Shown here piece after piece: positions 23,535-32,615 of a stretch of 64,000 nt of DNA. The notes under the pieces are model-generated. The model did no database searches. It was not told the DNA's origin and worked only from the letters and a program-made list of their open reading frames with translations. The position numbers were made by a program, and so were the translations under genes. The stretch spans positions 310,001 through 374,000 of the forward strand of contig SVMG01000001.1 of the NCBI GenBank assembly GCA_015067545.1, in the 5' to 3' direction. The number at the start of each line of letters is the position of its first letter. Position 1 is the stretch's first letter. This DNA is from Oscillospiraceae bacterium. Lineage in GTDB: Bacteria > Bacillota > Clostridia > Oscillospirales > Oscillospiraceae.

Positions 23535-24683
23535 ATGAATATCACCATCACGCCCCGGCATTTGCGGGGTGAAGTCACCGTGATCCCTTCGAAATCCCAG
23601 GCACATCGTCTTTTTATTTGTGCGGCCTTTGCCGATGGCCCGACACAGCTTGTTTGCAGCGAAACCAATCGGGATATTGAGGCAACGGTGGACTGCCTTC
23701 GCGCTTTAGGCGCTCAAATCCTTTCAACGGAATCCGGATATACGGTTTTTCCTGTAGAAAGTGTCCCTCAAAGTGCAGTGCTTCCCTGCCGTGACAGCGG
23801 CTCTACATTGCGCTTTATGCTTCCTGTGGCCGGTGCTTTGGGCGTGGACGCAACCTTTATCCTGGAAGGACGACTCCCTGAGCGCCCGCTGTCCCCACTG
23901 TGGGAAGAAATGGAGCGCATGGGTTGTTCCCTTTCCCGTCCCACGGAAAACACCGTTCGTTGCCAGGGAAAGCTTCGCAGCGGCGAATATAGCATTGACG
24001 GCAGCATTTCCAGCCAATTCATCACAGGCCTGCTGTTTGCCCATATGCTACTGGATGATTGCGCCTTGACCATAACCGGCAAACTGGAGTCCAAGCCCTA
24101 TGTTGATTTGACCAAAGCGGCACTTGATCTCTTTGCGGATCGCCGTTCACCGGGCTATGTGGCAGTGGAAGGTGACTGGAGTAACGGTGCATTTTGGCTT
24201 GCTGCCAATGCTTTGGGCTGTGATCTGAGTATTCACGGACTGGATCAGGCTTCTCTGCAGGGTGACCGGGCAGTTGTTGATATTTTACGGCAGCTTGAAA
24301 TTGGAACGCCCACTGTTTCCGTGGCGGATATCCCGGATCTGGTACCCATTTTGTCCGTGGTTGCCGCTGCCAGGCACGGTGCTGTCTTTACAGACATCCA
24401 GCGGCTGCGGCTGAAGGAATCCGACCGGGTGGCATCGGTCATTGCCATGCTGGAAGCCTTGGGTGGAAAAGCAGCGGCAACAGAGGACACCCTGACCGTC
24501 CACCCTGCCACACTCACAGGCGGAACTGTGGACAGCTGCAACGACCATCGCATTGCCATGAGCGCGGCTATCGCCGCAATCGTATGCACCCAGCCTGTCT
24601 CCATTTTAGGAGCTGAGGCTGTGAACAAATCCTACCCCCATTTCTGGGCGGAATACCGCCGGTTAGGAGGAAATTATGAGTAG
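23535..24683 (+). CDS. aroA: 3-phosphoshikimate 1-carboxyvinyltransferase (EPSP synthase)
   Basis: Joins shikimate 3-phosphate with phosphoenolpyruvate. The 382-residue protein is somewhat shorter than the 420-430 residues of many relatives. Motifs: SKSQAHRLFI near the start, CRDSGSTLRFMLPVAGAL (the phosphate-binding loop), and the later RLRLKESDRVAS and NDHRIAMS. A GGAG within the aroB end precedes the ATG. The last eight bases overlap aroC. Whether it belongs to a glyphosate-tolerant class I did not judge. Confidence 0.95.
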   Translation: MNITITPRHLRGEVTVIPSKSQAHRLFICAAFADGPTQLVCSETNRDIEATVDCLRALGAQILSTESGYTVFPVESVPQSAVLPCRDSGSTLRFMLPVAGALGVDATFILEGRLPERPLSPLWEEMERMGCSLSRPTENTVRCQGKLRSGEYSIDGSISSQFITGLLFAHMLLDDCALTITGKLESKPYVDLTKAALDLFADRRSPGYVAVEGDWSNGAFWLAANALGCDLSIHGLDQASLQGDRAVVDILRQLEIGTPTVSVADIPDLVPILSVVAAARHGAVFTDIQRLRLKESDRVASVIAMLEALGGKAAATEDTLTVHPATLTGGTVDSCNDHRIAMSAAIAAIVCTQPVSILGAEAVNKSYPHFWAEYRRLGGNYE

Positions 24684-25752
24684 CACCTACGGTGAAAATT
24701 TAAAATTATCCATCTTCGGTCAGTCCCACGGCGTCGCCATTGGCATGACCTTGGACGGAATTCCTGCCGGATTGCGGGTAGATGTGGACGAGCTGCAATC
24801 CTTTTTGAACCGCCGTGCGCCGGGCCAATCTGATTGGTCCACGCCAAGGAAAGAGGAAGACAAACCGGAATTTCTTGCCGGTGTCAGCAATGGCAGTACC
24901 ACCGGCGCGCCCATTGCCGCAATCATTTATAATACCAACACCCGTTCCGGGGATTACGACAACTTGAAGAACTGTCCCCGGCCCGGCCATGCAGATTACA
25001 CTGCGCAGGTCAAATACGGCGGATTTCAGGATGCTGCCGGCGGTGGCCATTTCTCCGGCCGGCTGACAGCCCCCCTGTGCATTGCCGGCGGGCTGTGCAA
25101 GCAGTGGCTGGAAGAAATGGGGATCCGTATCGGCGCACATATTGTCCAAATCGGATCGGAATACGGCAATCGTTTTGATTGTCTGAATCCTCAGTTGGAT
25201 CAGGTTGGGAAAATTTTCCCTACTCTTACCGCTGAAACCGCCGAGGCTTTCCAGGCCGAGATTTCCAAAGCACGCGCCCAGGGCGATAGTGTTGGCGGCA
25301 GAATTGAATGTGCCATCACAGGACTTCCCGCCGGTATCGGCGAGCCCATGTTCGGTGGCGTGGAAAGCCGCATTGCACAGATCGTTTACGGTATCCCTGC
25401 CGTAAAGAACGTGGGCTTCGGATTGAGCGATTCTTTTGCCACCGCTTGCGGCAGCGAAAGCAACGATGCGTTCACCAGCGAAAACGGCCAGGTGAAAACT
25501 GTCACCAACCGCTGCGGCGGCATTCTTGGCGGCATTACAAATGGTATGCCGGTGATCTTTGATGTTACCATCAAGCCCACTCCCTCCATTTCAAAGCCGC
25601 AACAAACCATCAACTTGCAAACCGGTGAAATCACCACCATTCAGGTCAAGGGCCGGCACGATCCCTGTATCGTTCCCCGCGCTGTACCCGTTGTGGAAGC
25701 AGCCGCCGCTGTTGCGATCTTTGATATGATTTTGGATATGAAAAGAGGCTAA
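24676..25752 (+). CDS. aroC: Chorismate synthase
   Basis: Makes chorismate by eliminating phosphate from EPSP, with reduced FMN. Signatures in order: GQSHGVAIGMTLDGIPAG (residues 13-30), RRAPGQ, RPGHADYT, GGGHFSGRLTAPL and the closing GRHDPCIVPRAVPVVEA. Length 358 is usual. It overlaps aroA by eight bases and ends two bases before pheA. No flavin reductase is encoded in the operon, so reduced FMN must come from elsewhere. Confidence 0.96.
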   Translation: MSSTYGENLKLSIFGQSHGVAIGMTLDGIPAGLRVDVDELQSFLNRRAPGQSDWSTPRKEEDKPEFLAGVSNGSTTGAPIAAIIYNTNTRSGDYDNLKNCPRPGHADYTAQVKYGGFQDAAGGGHFSGRLTAPLCIAGGLCKQWLEEMGIRIGAHIVQIGSEYGNRFDCLNPQLDQVGKIFPTLTAETAEAFQAEISKARAQGDSVGGRIECAITGLPAGIGEPMFGGVESRIAQIVYGIPAVKNVGFGLSDSFATACGSESNDAFTSENGQVKTVTNRCGGILGGITNGMPVIFDVTIKPTPSISKPQQTINLQTGEITTIQVKGRHDPCIVPRAVPVVEAAAAVAIFDMILDMKRG

Positions 25753-25754
25753 TT

Positions 25755-26897
25755 ATGGATCTGAAGGAATTAAGAGGTCAGATCGACGCGATCGATGATC
25801 AACTTGTTGAATTATTCGCAAAACGCATGGACATTGCCGCCGCAATCGGCGACTATAAAAAGGCAAATAATCTGCCTGTATTCGTTCCTGCCCGGGAGCG
25901 TGAAAAGCTGAAGGATGTGGCGGAAAAAGCAGGCCCTGAGATGGCAAACTACACCCGGGTGCTGTATTCCATGCTCTTTGAGCTGAGCAGAAGCTATCAG
26001 AGCAAGCGCAACGAGGTGCTCTCTGCGCTGTATCAGCAAATTCACAACGCCATTGAAAATACCCCCAAGCTCTTCCCCACCGCTCCCATGGTGGCCTGTC
26101 AGGGCGTGGAGGGCGCATACGCCCAAATCGCCTGTGAAAAGATCTTCCAAAATCCTTTCATTATGTATTTCAAGAACTTTGATGGCGTATTTAGTGCCAT
26201 CGAGAAAGGCCTGTGCCAATATGGCATCCTCCCCATTGAAAACTCCACTGCCGGTTCTGTAAAAAAGGTGTACGATCTGATGATCCACCACAAATTCTCC
26301 ATTGTGCGCACCTTCCGGCTGAAGATCGACCATAATTTACTGGCAAACCCGGGCGCGGATCTGACTACCATAAAGGAAATCTACTCCCACGAGCAGGCCA
26401 TTAACCAGTGCAGTGCCTTTCTTGCCAAATTGCCCGGTGTGAAGATCATTCCTGTGGAAAATACTGCTGTTGCTGCTCAAATGGTAGCCTCTTCCGGACG
26501 AACCGATGTGGCCGCCATCTCCAGCCGCAACTGCATGGAGCTGTACGGACTTGTTACTGTTGCCTCTTCCATTCAGGACGAGGGTAACAACCGCACCCGG
26601 TTTATCTGCATCAGCAAGAACCTTGAGATCTATCCCGGCTCTGACAAAACCAGCATCATGATGATCCTCAATCACCGCCCCGGCGCATTGTACCGGGTGC
26701 TGGCACGGCTTTACGCACTGGGCATCAATGTGACCAAGCTGGAATCCCGTCCCCTGCCCGACCGGGATTTTGAATTCATGTTCTATTTCGATCTGGAAAC
26801 TTCCATTTATTCAGAGGAATTTGTCCAGCTGATCTGTGAACTGGATGAGCTGTGCGAGGAATTTACGTATTTAGGCAGCTACTGCGAGGTCGTGTGA
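25755..26897 (+). CDS. pheA: Bifunctional chorismate mutase / prephenate dehydratase
   Basis: Phenylalanine branch: chorismate to prephenate to phenylpyruvate. The 380-residue protein has an AroQ-type mutase (residues 1-85, LRGQIDAIDDQLVELFAKRM), a dehydratase domain (about 108-285, with QGVEGAYAQIA, PIENSTAGSV and the active-site TRF in NNRTRFICIS) and a C-terminal ACT domain (about 295-375, LNHRPGALYRVL and ESRP, the Phe-binding motif). Feedback inhibition by phenylalanine is therefore likely. Its mutase probably also supplies prephenate to TyrA. Its TGA overlaps the aroE start by one base. Confidence 0.95.
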   Translation: MDLKELRGQIDAIDDQLVELFAKRMDIAAAIGDYKKANNLPVFVPAREREKLKDVAEKAGPEMANYTRVLYSMLFELSRSYQSKRNEVLSALYQQIHNAIENTPKLFPTAPMVACQGVEGAYAQIACEKIFQNPFIMYFKNFDGVFSAIEKGLCQYGILPIENSTAGSVKKVYDLMIHHKFSIVRTFRLKIDHNLLANPGADLTTIKEIYSHEQAINQCSAFLAKLPGVKIIPVENTAVAAQMVASSGRTDVAAISSRNCMELYGLVTVASSIQDEGNNRTRFICISKNLEIYPGSDKTSIMMILNHRPGALYRVLARLYALGINVTKLESRPLPDRDFEFMFYFDLETSIYSEEFVQLICELDELCEEFTYLGSYCEVV

Positions 26898-28123
26898 TGA
26901 AGTGCGGACTGCTCGGTGCCAAATTAGGGCACAGTTATTCGCCGCAAATTCACAGCCACCTGGGAGATTACGCTTACTGTTTGTTTGAAAAAAGTTCTGA
27001 GGAAATCGGCGACTTTATGAAAAACGGCGACTTTAGCGGCCTCAATGTTACCATTCCGTACAAAAGTGCTGTCATTGACTACTGTGCGTCTCTCTCCCCT
27101 GTCGCCGCACGACTGGGTGCCGTGAATACCATTGTCCGCCAAAAGGACGGTACACTGAGCGCTCACAATACGGACTACTTTGGCTTTGACACTATGCTCC
27201 GGCGCAGCGGATTGGATGTTCCCGGTAAGAAGGTACTGGTACTGGGCACAGGTGGTGCGTCCAAAACGGCTGTGGCGGTTTTGCAGGATCATGGCGCGCA
27301 GGTTGTTACCGTTTCCCGCAGTGGCGAAAACAATTACAGTAATTTGGATCGGCATGCGGATGCGTCCGTGATCGTAAACACCACCCCCGTAGGTATGTTC
27401 CCCAATACCGGTGTTACACCTGTGTGCCTGGATGATTTTCCCCGGCTTGAGGGCGTACTGGATGTGATCTACAATCCTGCCCGTACACAGCTGCTGCTGG
27501 ATGCCGAAAAGCGCGGGATCATTGCCATGAATGGCCTTCTGATGCTTGTAGCTCAAGCGAAAGAGGCCGCGCAGTGGTTTACCGGAGAGGTCATTGCTGA
27601 CAGCAAGATCGACGAGATCTACGCACTTTTGCGAAAGCAGATGGAAAATATCATCCTCATCGGCATGCCCGGGTCCGGAAAATCCACTGTGGGACAGATC
27701 CTGGCGGAGCGAACGGGAAAAGTATTTGTGGATGCCGATGCCTTGATTGCAGAAAAGGCCGGATGCACCATACCGGAAATATTCAATACCCAGGGTGAGA
27801 CCGGCTTCCGCAAAATTGAAACGCAAGTGCTTAAGGAAATCGGCCATTTATCCGGAGCGGTCATCGCCACCGGCGGCGGCTGCGTCACAAGACAAGAGAA
27901 TTACTCCCTGCTCCATCAAAACGGAACGATCTTTTGTTTGGAGCGTGAATTGACTTCCCTGTCAACGGATGGCCGCCCTCTTTCCCAGTCAAATCCCCTG
28001 GAGGAGCTATTCCGTATCCGCAAGCCACTGTATGAGCGCTTTGCTGATCATCGAATTGACAACAACGGCGTGCCGGAAAATGCGGCATCAAAGATTCTCA
28101 CCATATGGGAGGAATGCACATGA
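26897..28123 (+). CDS. aroE-aroK: Fused shikimate dehydrogenase (AroE) and shikimate kinase (AroK)
   Basis: One 408-residue chain carries two consecutive pathway enzymes. Residues 1-245 are AroE: LGHSYSPQIH, NVTIPYK with the catalytic lysine, GAVNTI, NTDYFGF and the NADP loop GTGGASKTA. Residues 248-405 are shikimate kinase: Walker A GMPGSGKS near 255, VDADALI, TGGGCVTR and a lid-like region around RPLSQSNPLEELFRIRKPLYE. There is no stop or internal start with a clear ribosome site at the join (LLRKQMENIILIG). AroE makes shikimate and AroK phosphorylates it, so fusion could channel the intermediate. The start is set by overlap with the pheA TGA. Confidence 0.94.
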   Translation: MKCGLLGAKLGHSYSPQIHSHLGDYAYCLFEKSSEEIGDFMKNGDFSGLNVTIPYKSAVIDYCASLSPVAARLGAVNTIVRQKDGTLSAHNTDYFGFDTMLRRSGLDVPGKKVLVLGTGGASKTAVAVLQDHGAQVVTVSRSGENNYSNLDRHADASVIVNTTPVGMFPNTGVTPVCLDDFPRLEGVLDVIYNPARTQLLLDAEKRGIIAMNGLLMLVAQAKEAAQWFTGEVIADSKIDEIYALLRKQMENIILIGMPGSGKSTVGQILAERTGKVFVDADALIAEKAGCTIPEIFNTQGETGFRKIETQVLKEIGHLSGAVIATGGGCVTRQENYSLLHQNGTIFCLERELTSLSTDGRPLSQSNPLEELFRIRKPLYERFADHRIDNNGVPENAASKILTIWEECT

Positions 28124-28551
28124 AGCTTTTGGTCATCAACGGCCCGAATATCAACATGCTGGGTATTCGCGAGCCTGGTATTTACGGCAAGAATTCCTAT
28201 GCCGATCTGCTGGCGCTGATTGAAAAAACCAGCCTGGAAGCGGGCATTCAGATCGATCACTTCCAGTCCAATCATGAGGGTGCGATCGTGGATACCATCC
28301 AAGCCGCCTATGGAGCGTATGACGGGATCGTCATCAATCCAGCCGCCTACACCCACACTTCCGTAGCCATTTTGGATGCGCTGAAGGCAGTTTCCATCCC
28401 AGCCGTGGAGGTTCACATCTCTGATGTGGATTCCCGGGAGGCATTCCGGCAGGTCTCCTACCCCGGAATGTACTGTGAGAAGACCATCAAGGGTCAGGGC
28501 ATAGACGGCTACCGCCAGGCGATCGTCTATCTGCAGGAAAAATACGGATAA
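28120..28551 (+). CDS. aroQ: 3-dehydroquinate dehydratase, type II
   Basis: Third pathway step, dehydroquinate to dehydroshikimate. The 143-residue product has the type II signatures: INGPNINMLGIREPGIYG with the catalytic Tyr, FQSNHEGAIVD, INPAAYTHTSVA, and VEVHISDVDSREAFR. ATG 28120 is chosen for GGAGG seven bases upstream and the ATGA overlap with aroE-aroK; the frame opens five codons earlier. It is the last gene of the operon, followed by a strong terminator. Confidence 0.95.
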   Translation: MKLLVINGPNINMLGIREPGIYGKNSYADLLALIEKTSLEAGIQIDHFQSNHEGAIVDTIQAAYGAYDGIVINPAAYTHTSVAILDALKAVSIPAVEVHISDVDSREAFRQVSYPGMYCEKTIKGQGIDGYRQAIVYLQEKYG

Positions 28552-28553
28552 AG

Positions 28554-28593
28554 AAACGGCTGTTGCACAGATTCGTGCAACAGCCGTTTTTCT
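28554..28593 (+). terminator. Terminator of the aro operon
   Basis: A perfect 15-bp stem AAACGGCTGTTGCAC/GTGCAACAGCCGTTT with a 6-base loop and TTTTT beyond. It also stands at the end of the convergent gtrA gene and may serve both strands. Confidence 0.92.
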
Positions 28594-29000
28594 CATTTTT
28601 TCTTCTTGAAAACCAGGAATTTACTTCCGATATAGTTCAAAACGATCACCAAAACAGCAGTAATGAGCTTCCAGACATTGCCGTTCCAACCAAGCCAGTC
28701 CACGCACACAAGCAAAATTGCGGTTTCCAGTGCGCCGGAACCGATCCGGCAACCGACAAACTTCGTCAGCTCCGGCCAGACAGTGCTCCCGGACCAGTCA
28801 TGACTATGAAACACAAAGGGCTTATTGGTCACAAATGCGAACGCAACAGCCACGCACCATGCAAGCACATTGCTCAGCCACGCGCTCCACCCAAGCAGGT
28901 TATAGCAAGGAAGATAGATCAGGTAGTTGACCACCGTGGTCAGCACGCCGAAGAACAGGTAGGACAAAACATCCCAATACTTTTCGAGTATTTTTTTCAT
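28593..29000 (-). CDS. GtrA-family membrane protein
   Basis: A 135-residue protein with four predicted membrane helices and GtrA-family features: an N-terminal YLFFGVLTTVVNYLIYLP, NVLAWCVAVAFAFVTNKPFVFHS, and the closing NYIGSKFLVFK. GtrA proteins are thought to flip undecaprenyl-linked sugars for decoration of O antigen, teichoic acid or cell-wall polymers. The start ATG 29000 overlaps the aminotransferase stop (ATGA). No glycosyltransferase lies beside it, so the substrate cannot be guessed. Confidence 0.85.
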   Translation of the reverse strand: MKKILEKYWDVLSYLFFGVLTTVVNYLIYLPCYNLLGWSAWLSNVLAWCVAVAFAFVTNKPFVFHSHDWSGSTVWPELTKFVGCRIGSGALETAILLVCVDWLGWNGNVWKLITAVLVIVLNYIGSKFLVFKKKK

Positions 29001-30289
29001 ACCAATTTCTCGTCCAGATATTTTTCCAGTGCCGCCAGCTTCAGGCAGACGCAAAATACATTCATCGCAGCCTCCAGCTCCTCAACAGGAGGATAACTGG
29101 GAGCAAGCCGGATCATGGAATCCTCCGGGTCGATGCCCTTGGGATGCGTTGCGCCGGCGGGTGTGAAGGTCACGCCCAGCTGCTTGCACAGCTCCAAAGT
29201 ACGCTTTGCCGTTCCGGGCATTGCGGCCACACATACAAAGTAACCGCCCACAGGATGATGCCAGTGTGCGATACCCTTATTGGTCAGTTCACTTCTGAGC
29301 ATCTTCAGAACCATCCGAAACTTCGGCTGCAAAACCCGCGCGTGACGCTTCATCAGCTCAAGGGTATGGGCCTTATCCTTCAAATACTGAACATGGCGCA
29401 GCTGATTGATCTTGTCATAGGAGATATTCTGCACCCCGGCCAGCTTGCTCCAATAGGCAATGTTTTCCTCAGAGGAGGCGATCACGGAAATACCCGCACC
29501 CGGGAAGGTGATCTTGGACGTGGATGCAAATTCATAGACCATATTGGGTCTGCCTGCATCTGCGCACAGGGAAATGATATCACGAAAAGGTTCAAATTCC
29601 CCCTCAAACTCGTGAACACAGTAGGCATTATCCCACATGATCACAAAATCCGGTGCCGCGGGCTTCAGATTTGCAAAGCGGTCAACGGTTTCCTCTGAAT
29701 AGACATATCCCTGAGGATTGGAGTATTTCGGAACACACCAAATGCCCTTTACTGCCGGGTCCTTTACCATTTCCTCAACGGCATCCATGTCCGGACCGTC
29801 AGGAGTCATGGCAACCGGGATCATTTCAAAGCCATAGGTCTCAGTGATCCGAAAATGCCGGTCATAGCCGGGTACCGGACAGAGGAATTTCAGCTTCTCC
29901 TCCTTGCACCAGGGCCGGGGAGAGTTCACAAGGCCGTGGGTAAACCCACGGGCGATCAGGTCATGCATCAGGCTCAGGCTGGCATTGCCGCCCACAAAGG
30001 TCTGAGAGCTCTTGCAGCCCAATACATCCGCCCAGTACTCTCTGGCGCATTGAAGACCGGCCAAATCGCCATAGTTGCGGCAGTCACTGCCGTCGATCAT
30101 GCACTCTTCGCCCTTCTGCAAAACCGTCAGCAAGTCACTGACCAGATCCAGCTGGCTGCTGCTGGGCTTGCCGCGGGACATATCCAGCTTCAGATTTTTA
30201 TCCTTCAAACCCGCAAAACGGGCAAGCAAGTTTTGTGCTTCACTTTCCAATTCCTCCCGGTTTCTGCAAGCATACGCACTCACATCCAT
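28997..30289 (-). CDS. Aminotransferase class I, aspartate aminotransferase-like
   Basis: A PLP enzyme of about 430 residues from the small aspartate aminotransferase subgroup that is distinct from AspC. Visible: LDMSRGKPSSSQLDLV, the PLP region WCVPKYSNPQGYVYS, MWDNAYCVHEF with the Asp-Tyr pair, and the Schiff-base lysine in ASTSKITFPGAG. The start is unsure: AAAGGA precedes ATG 30292, ATG 30289 and GTG 30283. It is convergent with the aro operon, and one could imagine it finishing Phe or Tyr synthesis, but the family more often handles aspartate. A promoter lies at 30326-30354. Confidence 0.88.
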   Translation of the reverse strand: MDVSAYACRNREELESEAQNLLARFAGLKDKNLKLDMSRGKPSSSQLDLVSDLLTVLQKGEECMIDGSDCRNYGDLAGLQCAREYWADVLGCKSSQTFVGGNASLSLMHDLIARGFTHGLVNSPRPWCKEEKLKFLCPVPGYDRHFRITETYGFEMIPVAMTPDGPDMDAVEEMVKDPAVKGIWCVPKYSNPQGYVYSEETVDRFANLKPAAPDFVIMWDNAYCVHEFEGEFEPFRDIISLCADAGRPNMVYEFASTSKITFPGAGISVIASSEENIAYWSKLAGVQNISYDKINQLRHVQYLKDKAHTLELMKRHARVLQPKFRMVLKMLRSELTNKGIAHWHHPVGGYFVCVAAMPGTAKRTLELCKQLGVTFTPAGATHPKGIDPEDSMIRLAPSYPPVEELEAAMNVFCVCLKLAALEKYLDEKLV

Positions 30290-30325
30290 CATTCCTTTCA
30301 CGAATAATCCGTATTTACTTGGCTT

Positions 30326-30354
30326 ATTATATGTTATTCACCTCAAAAATGCAA
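30326..30354 (-). promoter_or_regulatory. Sigma-A-type promoter for the aminotransferase gene
   Basis: TTGCAT (30354-30349) and TATAAT (30331-30326), 17 bases apart on the minus strand, about 37 bases before the start. Confidence 0.75.
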
Positions 30355-30434
30355 TACGAAACTCCAAAAATTTCATTTTTTATTATGCGGATTTACAAAT
30401 TTTGTCTATTTCACCACATTACACAAATTTATCC

Positions 30435-30463
30435 TTGCTTTTTTGATGGTTATGCCATAAAAT
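30435..30463 (+). promoter_or_regulatory. Promoter of glutamine synthetase gene
   Basis: TTGCTT (30435-30440) and TAAAAT (30458-30463), 17 bases apart. The -10 box is embedded in the palindrome at 30451-30472. Confidence 0.6.
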
Positions 30464-30472
30464 TATGGCATA
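30451..30472. promoter_or_regulatory. Perfect palindrome on the glnA promoter, candidate operator
   Basis: Two 10-bp arms, TATGCCATAA and its exact complement, flank AA. The site covers the -10 box and transcript start, where a bound dimeric repressor would block RNA polymerase. It does not match the GlnR/TnrA consensus TGTnAN7TnACA. Confidence 0.65.
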
Positions 30473-30497
30473 GTATGTTCTGAAAGGATGCGTTAAC

Positions 30498-32582
30498 ATG
30501 AGTCACATCATCAATGTACCCGAGATCTTCGGCTCCGATGTATTTAATGAGGCTACCATGCGCGAGCGACTGGAGCCCGAGACCTATAACGCATGGAAGC
30601 AGTGTATCTGCACCGGCTCTGCCCTCCCTCTTGAGGTGGCAAACAAGATCGCCGAGGCCATGAAGCTTTGGGCAACCCAGAAGGGTGCAACCCACTATAC
30701 CCACTGGTTTCAGCCCATGACCGGCATCACCGCCGAAAAGCACGACTCCTTCATCTCTCCCACCGGTGACGGACGTGTCATTATGGAGTTTTCCGGCAGT
30801 GAATTGGTACGCGGTGAGCCCGATGCCAGCTCCTTCCCCTCCGGTGGCTTGCGTGCAACTTTTGAGGCCCGGGGCTATACCGCTTGGGATCCCACTGCTT
30901 TTGCTTTTGTAAAGGATGGAAGTCTTTACATTCCCACCTGCTTCTTCTCCTACACCGGAGAAGCCTTGGATAAGAAAACACCCCTCCTGCGCTCTTTGGA
31001 TGAGATTTCCCGGGAAGCTGTGCGTATTCTGCGTCTGTTCGGCGATACTGAGACCCAGCGCGTCAAGGTCTCCGTTGGCCCGGAGCAGGAGTATTTCCTC
31101 ATCCCCAAGTCCCTGTATGCTCAGCGGCTTGATCTGCGACTGACCGGCCGTACCCTGTTTGGTGCACCTGCACCCAAGGGTCAGGAGCTGGACGATCATT
31201 ATTTTGGCACCATCCGTACCCGTGTCTCCAGTTTTATGAAGGATCTGGACGAACAGCTGTGGCGGTTGGGTATTTTGTCCAAGACCAAGCATAACGAGGG
31301 TGCTCCCTGCCAGCATGAGCTCGCCCCCATTTACTCCGACGCAGGCAATGCCTGCGATTCCAACCAGTTGATCATGGAGATCATGAAAAAATGCGCCGCC
31401 AAGCACGACCTGGTATGCCTGCTTCATGAAAAGCCCTTTGCGGGTGTGGCCGGCTCCGGCAAGCACAACAACTGGTCTCTTTGCACGGATACCGGCAAGA
31501 ACCTGTTTAAGCCCGGCAGAACGCCCCGGCAAAACGCGCAGTTCTTGGTATTCCTGGCAGCCTTCCTCAAGGGTGTGGACGAATATCAGGATTTCCTTCG
31601 CTCCACAGTCGCCTATGCAGGCAATGACCACCGCCTGGGCGTCAGCGAAGCTCCCCCTGCGATCATTTCCGTCTTCCTGGGCGATGAGCTCACCGGTGTG
31701 GTCAATTCTATCATCAACGGCACAAACTACACTGATCCCCAAAAGAGCCTGCTGCGTATTGGTGTGGACGTCCTGCCCTCCATCCCCAAGGACACTACAG
31801 ACCGCAACCGCACCTCTCCCCTTGCCTTCACCGGTAACAAGTTTGAGTTCCGTATGCTGGGCTCATCCCAGTCCGTAGCCGGCCCCAATATTGCACTGAA
31901 TACCATCATGGCGGAGGAATTGGGCAAATTTGCGGATATTTTGGAAAATGCCGCGGATTTCGATGCCGCCCTGCAAAAGCTGGTCTGTGACACCTTCACC
32001 GCCCACCAGCGGATCATCTTCAACGGCAACGGCTACTCTGAGGAGTGGAAACAGGAGGCTGTCGGTCGCGGTTTGAGCAATCACAGCAACACCGCTCAGG
32101 CTCTGCCCACCTATGTTTCCCAAAAGAACATCGATCTGGTCACAAAGCGCGGCATTTTCACGGAGTCCGAGTTCCGGGCCCGGTACGAGATCCATATGCA
32201 GTCCTACCGCAAGGTCATCGCCATTGAGGGCCGCACCTGTGTGGATATGGCGTTGCATCAGATCCTCCCTGCTGCATTGCACTACACCCGGGATCTGACA
32301 AAATCCATCATTGACAAAAAGGCCATCGGCGCATCCTGTACGGCAGAGCAAGCCCTTGTGGAACGGCTCAGCACCGCCTGCGACAGCGTGTATGAAAAAT
32401 CCCAGGATTTGTCCGGCAAGCTGAACAGCATCCCCGCTGAGACCGAGGCCGCCGCAGACTACATGAGCAATGTAATCGTACCTGCCATGGAAAGCCTGCG
32501 CGTGGACGCTGACACTTTGGAACAGCTCACCGATAAGTCCTACTGGCCTTATCCCACCTATTCCGATCTGCTGTTTTACTAA
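30498..32582 (+). CDS. glnN: Glutamine synthetase, type III
   Basis: Makes glutamine from glutamate, ammonia and ATP. The 694-residue length and sequence identify the GSIII class, common in Bacteroidetes, cyanobacteria and Clostridia: FGSDVFNEATMRERL at the N terminus, THYTHWFQPMTG, FPSGGLRATFEARGYTAWDPTA, VGPEQEYFLI, HNEGAPCQHELAP and KHNNWSLCTDTGKNL. ATG 30498 follows GAAAGGA by 9 bases. It is a single-gene unit with a palindrome-covered promoter and a strong terminator, so it is probably nitrogen-controlled. No glutamate synthase or PII gene is adjacent. Confidence 0.95.
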   Translation: MSHIINVPEIFGSDVFNEATMRERLEPETYNAWKQCICTGSALPLEVANKIAEAMKLWATQKGATHYTHWFQPMTGITAEKHDSFISPTGDGRVIMEFSGSELVRGEPDASSFPSGGLRATFEARGYTAWDPTAFAFVKDGSLYIPTCFFSYTGEALDKKTPLLRSLDEISREAVRILRLFGDTETQRVKVSVGPEQEYFLIPKSLYAQRLDLRLTGRTLFGAPAPKGQELDDHYFGTIRTRVSSFMKDLDEQLWRLGILSKTKHNEGAPCQHELAPIYSDAGNACDSNQLIMEIMKKCAAKHDLVCLLHEKPFAGVAGSGKHNNWSLCTDTGKNLFKPGRTPRQNAQFLVFLAAFLKGVDEYQDFLRSTVAYAGNDHRLGVSEAPPAIISVFLGDELTGVVNSIINGTNYTDPQKSLLRIGVDVLPSIPKDTTDRNRTSPLAFTGNKFEFRMLGSSQSVAGPNIALNTIMAEELGKFADILENAADFDAALQKLVCDTFTAHQRIIFNGNGYSEEWKQEAVGRGLSNHSNTAQALPTYVSQKNIDLVTKRGIFTESEFRARYEIHMQSYRKVIAIEGRTCVDMALHQILPAALHYTRDLTKSIIDKKAIGASCTAEQALVERLSTACDSVYEKSQDLSGKLNSIPAETEAAADYMSNVIVPAMESLRVDADTLEQLTDKSYWPYPTYSDLLFY

Positions 32583-32585
32583 GCA

Positions 32586-32615
32586 AAAATCCGGGTCTTT
32601 CGACCCGGATTTTTT
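32586..32615 (+). terminator. Bidirectional terminator between glnN and dut
   Basis: A 12-bp stem AAAATCCGGGTC/GACCCGGATTTT with TTTC loop, flanked by A on the left and T on the right. It ends within the dut stop codon and can serve both convergent genes. Confidence 0.9.

Noticed and set aside
30489..31742. A long antisense frame over the first half of glnN
   Set aside because: No ribosome site or recognisable motifs, and the GSIII frame is complete.
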